A stretch of 64,000 nucleotides of DNA, taken from assembly GCA_024763075.1 (NCBI GenBank), contig JANTGF010000001.1:54900-118899 (forward strand), in the 5' to 3' direction. Shown piece after piece: positions 1-8,997 of the stretch. The notes beneath the pieces are model-generated. The model was given only the letters and a program-made list of their open reading frames with translations, was not told where the DNA came from and searched no databases. How positions within the stretch are numbered: position 1 is the stretch's first letter; each line of letters begins with the position of its first letter. The translations under genes were made by a program, and so were the position numbers. This DNA is from Bacteroidales bacterium (lineage in GTDB: Bacteria > Bacteroidota > Bacteroidia > Bacteroidales > VadinHA17).

Positions 1-18
1 AGATTTTTTTGATATGAA

Positions 19-1170
19 TCAGTTCACTTTTTGATAGGCCTTCCACCATCTGTCCGGAATTTCCTGATTCCCAGCAAGTAAATAATCCTCATAAGAACAT
101 GCTATGAGGATTTGCTTTTTCTTTACGGAGGGTATTTCAAGCCACCACCTGTTGGTATGTTCGCTTTTATAGAACACAAGATTATGGTCTGCTGAGTCGA
201 GGTTTACTACGAATTTAGTGAAATTTTCAGATCCATCCGGTTTTTCATATTTTTTTTGTAAAAAGCCACTGATAAAATACCAGATTGATTGAGCAGCCAG
301 ATGGGTAGTTTGTCCATGTGAATCAAATTGCGGATTTATTTCACTTAAAAGAAAAGTAGTAAGCTGATCACTCATTCCACAATATTTTGACAGCTGACAA
401 ATTTCTTCTCCATAAAAACCATTCGGAGAAGGTTGATAATTTCCGGGCGCATCAGCCTGCTTTATTGCATTGAAATCAATACTCACGAAATCAGCATCCC
501 TGATTACGGGTTCGGTCATTTTTAAATTATTTTTTACCTCCCCCAGGCGGTAACTGTCATAATACAGATTTTTTAATAGCTCCAGATCGTTCCTGTCGGT
601 AAAACAAGCCTGATGTCCAATGTTTGTATAGTTAAACAGAAACCGGGTTTTGTTTTTAAAAATTTCTCTCAGGTAAGCTTCTGAATGGATCTTGCTTTTT
701 GAAGAATTCAGATCCAGCCTTGCATCTACTGTAACATAGCTGATTACTTTTTTCAGACTTTCATACGCAAGGATAACTCCATATGAGATATCCTGTGAAC
801 CTCCAATTACGACAGGAGTAACTTTATTTGTATATAAATAAGAAAGCGTTTCACGTAAACCAAAATATGTGTCTTCCGGTTTACTCCCCTGTTTCAGGTT
901 TCCTAAATCAATAATTTTCAGACTTTTATTGAACTTATGGAGTTTGTAGAGGTTTTGTCTGATTTGATCAGGTGCTTTCGAGCAACCTTTATTGAAAGAA
1001 TTTCTTTCCTCCGGAACCCCCAAAATGGCAATTTTGTAGTCACCGATATTCTGAATCGGAAGGTCAGGAGTGTGGATATAAATATTATGGCCGAACTGTA
1101 CATTCGGTTTTAAATAATTATACTCAGGTTTTTCAATACTTACCGGATCAAAAAAATCATTCAGATTCAT
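19..1170 (-). CDS. Arginase/formiminoglutamase-fold protein with degenerate metal site
   Basis: The 383-residue protein has the arginase/agmatinase/formimidoylglutamase fold order but not its metal ligands. The usual GGxHD segment reads GGSQD (about residue 123), the DAHxD segment reads DARLD (about 149), and the SxDxDxxDP segment reads SIDFNAIKQADAPG (about 227). Four of the usual His/Asp manganese ligands therefore look replaced. Related Bacteroidota proteins are often annotated formimidoylglutamase, but hydrolase activity is doubtful here. It starts 22 bases after the topA stop on the same strand, so it is probably co-transcribed with topA. A regulatory or structural role is possible, but this is inference. 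Confidence 0.75.
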   Translation of the reverse strand: MNLNDFFDPVSIEKPEYNYLKPNVQFGHNIYIHTPDLPIQNIGDYKIAILGVPEERNSFNKGCSKAPDQIRQNLYKLHKFNKSLKIIDLGNLKQGSKPEDTYFGLRETLSYLYTNKVTPVVIGGSQDISYGVILAYESLKKVISYVTVDARLDLNSSKSKIHSEAYLREIFKNKTRFLFNYTNIGHQACFTDRNDLELLKNLYYDSYRLGEVKNNLKMTEPVIRDADFVSIDFNAIKQADAPGNYQPSPNGFYGEEICQLSKYCGMSDQLTTFLLSEINPQFDSHGQTTHLAAQSIWYFISGFLQKKYEKPDGSENFTKFVVNLDSADHNLVFYKSEHTNRWWLEIPSVKKKQILIACSYEDYLLAGNQEIPDRWWKAYQKVN

Positions 1171-1192
1171 TGGCGAAAGAAAGCTTAATTAT

Positions 1193-3517
1193 TTATTTCC
1201 TCTTTTTTGACTTTTTACTTTTATCTCCTGCAGAAATTAGCTCCATACAGTCTTCAATACTCAATGAGGCCGGATTCTTGCTTTTGGGGATTTTATAGTT
1301 TTTCTTTTTATAAGATATATAAGGGCCCCATCTTCCATTTAAAACCTGAAGATCTTTATCTTCTTCAAATTTTTTCAGTACTTTATTTTTATCAGCTTCT
1401 CTCTTTGCAAGGATAATTTCAATCCCACGTTCCTGATTGATGGAGAGAGGGTCATCGGTTTTAACGCTGATTGAATAAAATTTCCCATCATGTCTGATGT
1501 AAGGTCCGAAGCGGCCTATACCAACGATCATATCTTTTTCTTCAAATGAACCGATGGTACGTGGTAGTTTAAACAGATCTAAGGCTTCCTCAAAGCTGAT
1601 GGTATCAATTCGCTGATCTTTCTGAAGACCTGCAAACCTGGGTTTGAAATCATCACGGGCTCTTCCCAGCTGGGCAATAGGGCCATAACGCCCAACTTTT
1701 ACGATGACTTCTTCACCGGAAACAGGGTCTTTGCCCAAAACCCTCTCACCGGTTGTTTTTCCCGAAAGTTCGAGAGATTTTTCAACTTTTTGATGAAATT
1801 TCTTATAAAATTTATCAATCATTTCTGTCCAGACCAGGTTCCCATCAGCAATTTCATCAAATTCTTTCTCTACCAGGGCAGTAAAGTTAAAATCCAGAAT
1901 ATCTTTAAAATGAACGATGAGGAAATCATTTACAACCATCCCAATATCAGTAGGGAACAGCTTCGCTTTTTCTTTACCGAATTTTTCCTTTTTCTTTATC
2001 TCTGTTAATGAGCCTTCAGTTTTGATCTCAATTACTGTAATCTCTCTTTCTTTCCCGGGCCGGTCCTCTTTTACAACATAACCTCTTTGCTGGATTGTGG
2101 ATATGGTGGGGGCATATGTTGAAGGTCTCCCTATGCCCAATTCTTCCATTTTCTTTACCAGACTGGGTTCTGAATATCGGAAAGGTGGCTGGGTAAATCT
2201 CTCAGTGGCTTTGATGGATGTGTAATTTAGCAGCTGACCTTTACTAAGAGGAGGTAATATAGTTTTTTCCCTGTCTTCAATCCCCTCTTCTTTTGATTCA
2301 TTGTAAACTTTCAGGAACCCGTCAAATTTAATTACCTCACCGGTAGCTTTAAACAAATCGTTGCTGTTTTTGATGGAAATGGTGGCTGTTGTTTTTTCAA
2401 GCTTAGCATTGCTCATTTGGGAAGCAAGGGTTCTTTTCCAAATCAACTCATACAATTTTTTTTCAGCACCTGATCCTGTTACTTCACTTTTATCAATATA
2501 AGTGGGTCTGATTGCTTCGTGTGCCTCCTGTGCACCTTTTGCCTTCGTTTTATACTTCCTGAACTGGTAATACTCATTTCCAAAAGTTTCATTAATAACT
2601 TTTTTAGCAGTGTTAAGCGCTAAAGACGAAAGATTCACAGAATCAGTCCTCATATAGGTGATTTTCCCCGATTCATATAGTTTCTGTGCAACTGCCATGG
2701 TTTGTCCAACAGAAAACCCCAGTTTTCTCCCTGCCTCCTGCTGTAAAGTAGAAGTGGTAAAAGGGGGAGCAGGAGACCTGAATGCAGGCTTAATTACAAG
2801 GTCAGTTATTTTAAATTCTGAGTGCTGGCATAAAGTTAGTAATTCCTTTACCTCTTCGGCTGAAGCAATTTTACGGGCAAGCTCAGCTGTTAGGGAAACT
2901 TTATTGTTCTTATCATCAGTAAACCAGAATTCTGCAGTAAGCCTGTATGAAGAACCTGCTTTGAATGACAGGATTTCTCTTTCTTTTTCCACGATTAGCC
3001 TGACAGCAACAGATTGTACCCTTCCGGCTGAAAGGGAAGGTTTGATCTTTTTCCACAGGACCGGTGAAAGTTCAAATCCCACCAAGCGATCAAGTACTCT
3101 CCTTGCCTGTTGAGCTTTCACCAGGTTATTGTCAATTGATCGTGGTGCTTTGATGGCATTCTGAATGGCGTCTTTTGTAATTTCATGAAATACAATTCGC
3201 CTGGTTTCTTCTTCTTTTAAACCAAGTACCTCGGATAAATGCCAGGCGATTGCTTCTCCTTCGCGGTCTTCATCAGAAGCCAGCCAGATGAGTTTTGCCT
3301 GTTTTTTCAATTTTTTTAATTCAGAAACAATCTTTTTTTTCTCATCGGGAACAATATAAACAGGCTTATATTGGTTGTTAATATCAATACCAAAATCCTT
3401 TTTAGCAAGATCTCTGATGTGTCCGAAACTTGATTTTACCTGGAAATCTTTACCAAGAAATTTCTCTATAGTCTTTGCTTTTGCAGGTGACTCAACGATA
3501 ACGAGATTATCTCTCAT
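1193..3517 (-). CDS. topA: DNA topoisomerase I
   Basis: Type IA topoisomerase that relaxes negative supercoils through a 5'-phosphotyrosine intermediate. The N-terminal TOPRIM domain is present (VESPAKAKTIEKFLG at 8-22, acidic SDEDREGEA at 81-89). The catalytic tyrosine is Y288 in ITYMRTDS. The 774-residue length is normal for Bacteroidota. The C-terminus lacks tetracysteine zinc fingers and carries instead three GRxGP-type repeats (GRYGP, GRFGPYI, GRWGPYI), then a Lys-rich tail. The arginase-like gene follows on the same strand. Confidence 0.97.
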   Translation of the reverse strand: MRDNLVIVESPAKAKTIEKFLGKDFQVKSSFGHIRDLAKKDFGIDINNQYKPVYIVPDEKKKIVSELKKLKKQAKLIWLASDEDREGEAIAWHLSEVLGLKEEETRRIVFHEITKDAIQNAIKAPRSIDNNLVKAQQARRVLDRLVGFELSPVLWKKIKPSLSAGRVQSVAVRLIVEKEREILSFKAGSSYRLTAEFWFTDDKNNKVSLTAELARKIASAEEVKELLTLCQHSEFKITDLVIKPAFRSPAPPFTTSTLQQEAGRKLGFSVGQTMAVAQKLYESGKITYMRTDSVNLSSLALNTAKKVINETFGNEYYQFRKYKTKAKGAQEAHEAIRPTYIDKSEVTGSGAEKKLYELIWKRTLASQMSNAKLEKTTATISIKNSNDLFKATGEVIKFDGFLKVYNESKEEGIEDREKTILPPLSKGQLLNYTSIKATERFTQPPFRYSEPSLVKKMEELGIGRPSTYAPTISTIQQRGYVVKEDRPGKEREITVIEIKTEGSLTEIKKKEKFGKEKAKLFPTDIGMVVNDFLIVHFKDILDFNFTALVEKEFDEIADGNLVWTEMIDKFYKKFHQKVEKSLELSGKTTGERVLGKDPVSGEEVIVKVGRYGPIAQLGRARDDFKPRFAGLQKDQRIDTISFEEALDLFKLPRTIGSFEEKDMIVGIGRFGPYIRHDGKFYSISVKTDDPLSINQERGIEIILAKREADKNKVLKKFEEDKDLQVLNGRWGPYISYKKKNYKIPKSKNPASLSIEDCMELISAGDKSKKSKKRK

Positions 3518-3607
3518 ATATTAATTTTTAGTAAATTTATTTATTTAAAAACAGCACAAAGAAACGGAATTAGCTCAGTAAGATCAAAATTTATTTTTAA
3601 TAATTGT

Positions 3608-3615
3608 TATTTTTG
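3608..3615 (+). promoter_or_regulatory. Bacteroidota -7 box before pbp1A
   Basis: TATTTTTG matches TAnnTTTG and lies 12 bases before the first ATG of the penicillin-binding protein gene. No convincing -33 TTTG is seen. It would give a very short leader. Confidence 0.5.
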
Positions 3616-3627
3616 CGCTAAATTTAT

Positions 3628-5991
3628 ATGGATAAAATGGAAAAAGACAAACCAAATTATAAAAAAGGTATTGTAATCTTTTGGCTGTTATATGTAACCC
3701 CAATTGTATTAATTTCATTACTCTTTATTCTGATTTCAAAAGAAAAACTTGGTCCCATGCCAGGGTTTGAGGAGCTGGAGAATCCGGAAAATAACCTGGC
3801 AGCAGAAGTTTATTCCGAAGATGGGGAAATTTTGGGTAAGTTCTATATTCAAAACAGAGTCTGGGTAGACTATGAAAAGATTTCTCCCTACGTCATTGAC
3901 GCATTGATCGCAACTGAAGATATCCGTTTTTATAAACATCCGGGAATTGATTTCAGAGGACTCGCAAGGGTTATGGTTAAAACTGTTTTAATGGGCCAGT
4001 CAAGTTCAGGTGGTGGTAGTACCATAACGCAGCAACTGGCAAAGAACTTGTTTCCCAGAGATACTACACATTACAGATGGGGAGTAGTCAGAAAATTAAA
4101 TCTTGGTTTGGCAAAATTTAAGGAATGGCAAACAGCCGTTAAACTGGAGAGGTCCTACACCAAAGATGAAATAATCACCATGTACCTGAATGTGATTGAT
4201 TTTCTATATCAGGCAGTTGGGATAAAGTCTGCTGCTGAAGTTTATTTTAATACCACACCTGATTCTCTGAATATTGAACAGGCTGCAATGCTGGTAGGGA
4301 TGGTGAAAAATCCGGCTGTTTATAATCCGTTACGAAATTATGACAGGATGGTTAATCGCCGGAATACGGTGCTTTCACAAATGACGAAATATGGATACCT
4401 GTCAGAGGAAATAGCAGATTCACTGAAGCTGCTTCCTATTGAACTTGATTATAGTGTTGAGAGTCATAATACCGGTTTGGCAACTTATTTCAGAGAATAT
4501 TTGCGGACAACCATGATCAGGGATAAACCCGAAAGGAAATATTTCTTTTCTAAAGAACAGTATGAAGATGCACTGTATGAGTGGGATAATAATCCTTTGT
4601 ACGGATGGTGTAAAAAAAATAAGAAACCTGACGGTTCGAATTATAATTTATACAGAGACGGCATTAAGATTTATACCACAATAAATTCCAAAATGCAGGA
4701 ATATGCAGAAGAAGCAATGCGGGAACACCTGGGATTGGATTTGCAAAAGACATTTAACGCGCATTCAAAATCTTTTAAAAACCCTCCCTATTCTGATGAT
4801 TTGGAGAAAAGTGAGATAAATCATCTGTTGGATGTAACCATGAGGAGGACAGAACGTTACCGAAAACTCCGTAACAGTGGGGCCTCAAAGGATTCTATTT
4901 ATGCTGCATTCAATACACCGGTACATATGACTGTTTTCTCCTGGGAAGGAGATATTGATACGCTTATGACTCCAATGGACTCCATAAGGTATTACAAGTA
5001 TTTTGCCAGGTCAGGACTGATGAGCTTTAACCCACACTCAGGTTATGTTAAGGCTTATGTAGGGGGGCCGGATTCCAGGTACTTCAAATTTGATGCTGTA
5101 ATGGCTCAAAAGCGACAGGCGGGAAGTACAATTAAACCGTTTTTATATACACTGGCAATGCAGGATGGTTTTACGCCTTGTTATAAAGTGCCGAATGTAC
5201 CACAGACTTTTAAAGTAAATGATACTACCTGGACTCCTGCCAGTTCAGGGAAAAAGGAATACTGGGGGAAAATGGTTACATTGAAATGGGGGCTTGCCAA
5301 TTCCGAAAATTATGTTTCTGCCTGGCTGATGAAACAGTTTAATCCGCAATCGGTGATAAATGTTATGCGGAAAATGGGAATTCGCAGTCATGTGGATGCG
5401 GTAAATTCTATTTTTCTGGGTACATCAATTTTTACTTTATATGAACTTACAGGTGCCTTTGGAACCTTTGCGAATAAAGGTATTTATACTCAGCCTATTT
5501 TTGTGACTCAGATAAATGATAAGAACGGAGACCCTATCAGTGTTTTCCATCCCCGTTTTGAAGAAGCCCTGAGTGAAAAAAATGCTTATCTGATGATGAA
5601 TCTGCTGGAGGGAGTTGTAAGAGCCGGTACAGGAAGCAGGCTTCGGTATAAGTACCAGTTGATGAATGAAATTGGAGGAAAGACAGGAACAACTCAGAAT
5701 CAGTCTGACGGTTGGTTTATGGGAGTTACTCCCAATCTGGTAACCGGTGTCTGGACAGGATGGGAAGACCGAAGTATTCATTTTGCCAGTCTGGGACTTG
5801 GTTCAGGGAGTAATATGGCACTTCCTATTTTTGGTTTATATATGCAAAAAATTTACAATGATGAATCATTTGCATTTATGCGATCAGATATTTTCGAGCC
5901 ACCATTAAATTTTGATATAGAGCTGGATTGCGATAAATACAATCAGGAAACAAAGAATAATTATAATATTGAAGAGGAAACGATTTACTAA
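3628..5991 (+). CDS. Class A penicillin-binding protein 1A (glycosyltransferase/transpeptidase)
   Basis: Bifunctional peptidoglycan synthase anchored in the inner membrane. A short cytoplasmic N-terminus is followed by one transmembrane segment (about residues 14-37). The GT51 domain has the catalytic Glu in EDIRFYKHPG (E97) and the GGGSTITQQLAKN motif (128-140). The transpeptidase domain has SxxK as STIK (S500), SxN as SEN (559-561) and KTGT (685-688). All catalytic motifs are intact and the length (787 residues) is typical. A second ATG at 3637 is an alternative start. It is transcribed away from topA and converges on the endonuclease-family gene. Confidence 0.95.
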   Translation: MDKMEKDKPNYKKGIVIFWLLYVTPIVLISLLFILISKEKLGPMPGFEELENPENNLAAEVYSEDGEILGKFYIQNRVWVDYEKISPYVIDALIATEDIRFYKHPGIDFRGLARVMVKTVLMGQSSSGGGSTITQQLAKNLFPRDTTHYRWGVVRKLNLGLAKFKEWQTAVKLERSYTKDEIITMYLNVIDFLYQAVGIKSAAEVYFNTTPDSLNIEQAAMLVGMVKNPAVYNPLRNYDRMVNRRNTVLSQMTKYGYLSEEIADSLKLLPIELDYSVESHNTGLATYFREYLRTTMIRDKPERKYFFSKEQYEDALYEWDNNPLYGWCKKNKKPDGSNYNLYRDGIKIYTTINSKMQEYAEEAMREHLGLDLQKTFNAHSKSFKNPPYSDDLEKSEINHLLDVTMRRTERYRKLRNSGASKDSIYAAFNTPVHMTVFSWEGDIDTLMTPMDSIRYYKYFARSGLMSFNPHSGYVKAYVGGPDSRYFKFDAVMAQKRQAGSTIKPFLYTLAMQDGFTPCYKVPNVPQTFKVNDTTWTPASSGKKEYWGKMVTLKWGLANSENYVSAWLMKQFNPQSVINVMRKMGIRSHVDAVNSIFLGTSIFTLYELTGAFGTFANKGIYTQPIFVTQINDKNGDPISVFHPRFEEALSEKNAYLMMNLLEGVVRAGTGSRLRYKYQLMNEIGGKTGTTQNQSDGWFMGVTPNLVTGVWTGWEDRSIHFASLGLGSGSNMALPIFGLYMQKIYNDESFAFMRSDIFEPPLNFDIELDCDKYNQETKNNYNIEEETIY

Positions 5992-6023
5992 TAAACCGGT
6001 AAATGATCCTATACCTTATATTA

Positions 6024-6920
6024 TTATAGGTAAACTTCAGCCAGAAGCGGCATATGATCGGAAGGACAAATACCGTTCCATGAGTCGGTAATTACTCCAT
6101 GGCGTAAAATCTGCACCTTATTCTTAATAAATATATAATCGATCTTTTTACCTTCTTTGCAGGCTTCGTCAAAACCTCCACCAAAGGTGGTGTCGGGGCC
6201 GTAAAAAGGTAAACGGGTAATTTCTTTTGCATCAGTTATCTTTAAAGGATCAGATTCTTTCGTTAACAGCTGGTATGGAATGTCTGTGGCAACTGCATTG
6301 AAATCTCCGGTTATGATAACCGGGTAATCTCCGGCAATTTCTTTAACTTTCTGTAAAATCAGCAGGGCACTTTGTTTGCGCGCTTTTTCTCCCCTGTGAT
6401 CGAAATGTGTATTGAAAAAAAAGAATTCTTTTTGTGTTTTTTTATCCTTAAACTTCACCCAGGTAACGATTCTGTTTAAAGCAGCATCCCATCCTTTTGA
6501 AGGCTTTTCAGGCGTTTCAGAGAGCCAGAAGGTTCCACTCTCCAATAACTTAAAACGGGTTTTAAGGTAAAAGACAGGTGCAAATTCCCCCCTGTTTTTA
6601 CCATCTTTTCTTCCAACTCCATACCATCCATAACCGGGCAGAAGCATTTGCAGGTCTTCCAGCTGATCAGACAATACTTCCTGTAAACCTGCCAGTTCTA
6701 CCTCATGAAACCGGATCAATGCCCCAACTTTTTCTTTCCGGTTTGGCCAGGCATTGATTCCGTCTCCACTATTGTTATAACGGATATTAAAAGAAAGAGT
6801 AGTAAAAGAAAAGTCAGTATTTTTATTATCACTCAGTGATTCAGGATCCGCTATGAATGAAGAAAGAAAAACGGACACAAGGAAGAGCAATGCCGGGGTT
6901 TTAAGGTTAAAAGAAAACAT
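6024..6920 (-). CDS. Endonuclease/exonuclease/phosphatase family protein, exported
   Basis: Member of the DNase I-like metal-dependent phosphoesterase superfamily. Visible motifs are LSFNIRYNN, GLQEV (metal-binding Glu), NTHFDHRG (catalytic His), ITGDFNA, and the C-terminal SDHMPLLAEV with its catalytic Asp-His pair. The substrate (nucleic acid, phospholipid or other phosphodiester) cannot be told. The start at 6920 gives a clean hydrophobic signal sequence (FNLKTPALLFLVSVFLSSF), so an extracytoplasmic location is likely. A more upstream ATG at 6962 would overlap radA and spoil the signal peptide. The chosen start lies 10 bases after the radA stop, so the two genes are probably co-transcribed. 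Confidence 0.85.
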   Translation of the reverse strand: MFSFNLKTPALLFLVSVFLSSFIADPESLSDNKNTDFSFTTLSFNIRYNNSGDGINAWPNRKEKVGALIRFHEVELAGLQEVLSDQLEDLQMLLPGYGWYGVGRKDGKNRGEFAPVFYLKTRFKLLESGTFWLSETPEKPSKGWDAALNRIVTWVKFKDKKTQKEFFFFNTHFDHRGEKARKQSALLILQKVKEIAGDYPVIITGDFNAVATDIPYQLLTKESDPLKITDAKEITRLPFYGPDTTFGGGFDEACKEGKKIDYIFIKNKVQILRHGVITDSWNGICPSDHMPLLAEVYL

Positions 6921-6930
6921 ACAAAAATAT

Positions 6931-8289
6931 TTAATGAAACAACTGTTTAACAAGATCTTCAATTTTTTCGAGAGCCATCACCTGGATCTTCATGTTTTTT
7001 CTGTTGAGGCCTTTCAGATTATATTTTGAGAGATAAACTTTTTCAAATCCAAGTTTTTCAGCTTCGGTTATTCTTTGTTCAATGCGACTGACCGGTCTGA
7101 TTTCTCCTGACAGTCCTACTTCAGCTGAAAAACATTTCTTCTTATTTACCGGAACATCCAGGCTGGATGATAATATGGAACTGATTACTGCCAGATCAAT
7201 GGCCGGATCAGCTACTTTAATTCCTCCGGCAATATTTAGGAAAACATCTTTGGAAGCGAGCTTAAATCCTGCTCTTTTTTCCAATACAGCCAGAAGCATA
7301 TTTAATCTTCGTAAATCAAACCCGGTGGAGGATCTCTGCGGTGTACCATAAACGGCAGAACTTACCAGTGCCTGTGTTTCAATAAGAAAAGGCCGTATCC
7401 CGTCGAGTGTGGATGCAATGGTAACCCCGCTGAGGTTTTCATCAAAATGTGAGATCAGTAACTCCGAAGGATTTGAAATTTCATTTAAGCCTTTATTACT
7501 CATCTCAAAAAGTCCCAACTCAGAGGTTGAACCAAAACGATTTTTATTAGCCCTGAGGATTCGGTAAAGATAATTCCGGTCTCCTTCGAAATAAAGTACG
7601 GTGTCAACAATATGTTCAAGTACTTTTGGTCCGGCCAGGCTCCCGTCTTTAGTAATGTGGCCGATGAGTATAACCGGCACGCCGGATTCTTTGGCATAGC
7701 CTAGCAACTCACTTGCACTCTCCCTGACCTGGGAGACACTGCCCGGAGAAGATTCAATCTTGTCTGTATGGATAGTTTGTATGGAATCGATGATCACAAT
7801 ATCCGGAAGTACAACATGTATCTGGGAGAAGATATTTTCAAGATTGGTTTCACTCAGGATAAAACAATTCTCATTTGCATTGCCTATTCTGTCGGCCCGG
7901 AGCTTTATTTGTTGTTCAGATTCCTCTCCGGAAACATAAAGTATTTTATGCAGGTTTGTTTTTAATGCCAGCTGCAATGCCATGGTGGATTTTCCGATTC
8001 CAGGCTCACCACCCAGGAGGATGAGGGATCCGGGAACCATTCCCCCTCCTAGTATCCGGTCAAGTTCATTGATTCCGGAAACGATTCTTTCAGAATTGGA
8101 TAGGCTGATATCTGATAAAGCTTTTGGGGAAGCTTTTGTTTTAGATATTCTTGCTGAAAACGGTTTTGGTTTCTGAATGATTTCTTCAACATATGTATTC
8201 CATTCATTGCATACAGGGCATTTGCCTATCCACCTGGGTGAGTTTGCACCACAATTCTGACAAACATAAATACTCTTTGTTTTAGACAT
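6931..8289 (-). CDS. radA: DNA repair protein RadA
   Basis: RecA-like ATPase that promotes branch migration in recombinational repair. The 452-residue protein has all family parts in order: the N-terminal four-cysteine zinc finger (C10, C13, C24, C27), Walker A GEPGIGKST (94-102), the RadA-specific KNRFG motif (249-253) and a C-terminal Lon-protease-like domain without its catalytic dyad. The ATG at 8289 puts the zinc finger at the expected N-terminal position. The downstream endonuclease-family gene is 10 bases away. Confidence 0.97.
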   Translation of the reverse strand: MSKTKSIYVCQNCGANSPRWIGKCPVCNEWNTYVEEIIQKPKPFSARISKTKASPKALSDISLSNSERIVSGINELDRILGGGMVPGSLILLGGEPGIGKSTMALQLALKTNLHKILYVSGEESEQQIKLRADRIGNANENCFILSETNLENIFSQIHVVLPDIVIIDSIQTIHTDKIESSPGSVSQVRESASELLGYAKESGVPVILIGHITKDGSLAGPKVLEHIVDTVLYFEGDRNYLYRILRANKNRFGSTSELGLFEMSNKGLNEISNPSELLISHFDENLSGVTIASTLDGIRPFLIETQALVSSAVYGTPQRSSTGFDLRRLNMLLAVLEKRAGFKLASKDVFLNIAGGIKVADPAIDLAVISSILSSSLDVPVNKKKCFSAEVGLSGEIRPVSRIEQRITEAEKLGFEKVYLSKYNLKGLNRKNMKIQVMALEKIEDLVKQLFH

Positions 8290-8368
8290 TCAATTTATTT
8301 ATTAAGGGATAATAAGAAAAGGTAAAGGTAAACAATTCCCCGGTTAAATCCGTCAGGTTTTAATTGAT

Positions 8369-8497
8369 TTACCGCTGGACCATTACGTTAAAGATCTCTA
8401 ATTTGAGTCTGTCTATTAACTCGGTGCCAGATTCAGAAAGCTCAATATCTCTCCTGAGTTTTCTGGGAAGATAGCTGACTTTATGGACAGACACCAA
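8369..8497 (-). CDS. Possible small ORF directly after, and in frame with, rfaE2
   Basis: Immediately after the rfaE2 TAA the same frame stays open for 42 codons (TTG, then GTG, then no stop until 8369-8371). The predicted peptide is charged and amphipathic, with segments such as SYLPRKLRRDIELSESGTEL and IDRLKLEIFNVMVQR. It resembles protein rather than random AT-rich sequence. I recognise no family. It could be a small coupled gene starting at TTG 8497 or GTG 8494, the remnant of a gene, or chance. It fills most of the 208-base gap before radA. Confidence 0.3.
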   Translation of the reverse strand: MVSVHKVSYLPRKLRRDIELSESGTELIDRLKLEIFNVMVQR

Positions 8498-8992
8498 TTA
8501 ACGAAGTCCTTTTACTTTGTCAATTAACGCTGCAGTAGAGTACCCTTTTAAATGTTCAAGGATAACAACTTTCCCGCCATTTGCTGTCACAAACTCAGCA
8601 CCGGGGTCGCCCTCAATAATAAAATCTTCTCCTTTTACCAGAACATCCGGCCGGATCATTTTAATGATATTTTCTGAATTTTTATCATCAAATAAAACCA
8701 CGTGATCTACAAATCTTAAAGAAGCAGTTAAAATTGACCGGGTTCCCTGATCCTGGACCGGGCGACCATCACCTTTGACTTTGCCAATAGACAGGTCAGA
8801 ATTTAAGCCGATAATAAAGACATCTCCCAGGTCTGAGGCTTCAGCAAGGAATTTGATATGGCCCCGGTGAATCAGGTCAAAGCAACCATCCGTAAATACA
8901 ATTCTTTTTTCCTGGAACCTGTAAACGGCCAAAACATTTAGAAGCTCATTTTGTGCTGTTACCTTCCCCTGAATGAAATAATACTGATTCAT
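8498..8992 (-). CDS. rfaE2: D-glycero-beta-D-manno-heptose 1-phosphate adenylyltransferase (HldE C-terminal type)
   Basis: Cytidylyltransferase-fold enzyme that joins ATP and heptose 1-phosphate to form ADP-heptose for LPS core synthesis. The 164-residue protein is only the nucleotidyltransferase half of E. coli HldE, as is usual in split systems. The HxGH motif is HRGH in FTDGCFDLIHRGHIKFL, and a VKGEDF segment follows at the sugar-binding region. The gene lies 5 bases after the LPG-synthase-like membrane gene and belongs to the panC-panD run. The separate kinase half is not in this window. Confidence 0.92.
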   Translation of the reverse strand: MNQYYFIQGKVTAQNELLNVLAVYRFQEKRIVFTDGCFDLIHRGHIKFLAEASDLGDVFIIGLNSDLSIGKVKGDGRPVQDQGTRSILTASLRFVDHVVLFDDKNSENIIKMIRPDVLVKGEDFIIEGDPGAEFVTANGGKVVILEHLKGYSTAALIDKVKGLR

Positions 8993-8997
8993 TTCTT

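Noticed and set aside
2658..3113. 151-codon open frame on the plus strand inside topA
   Set aside because: Antisense to the conserved topA catalytic region; its sequence is the shadow of topA codon use with no domain features.
6008..6030. Bidirectional terminator between the PBP1A and endonuclease-family genes
   Set aside because: CCTATA...TATAGG pairs, but the stem is AT-rich, has an 11-base loop and overlaps a stop codon; too weak to call.
8290..8497. Insertion-sequence remnant between rfaE2 and radA
   Set aside because: No terminal inverted repeats, target duplication or transposase motif; only the small in-frame ORF is visible.
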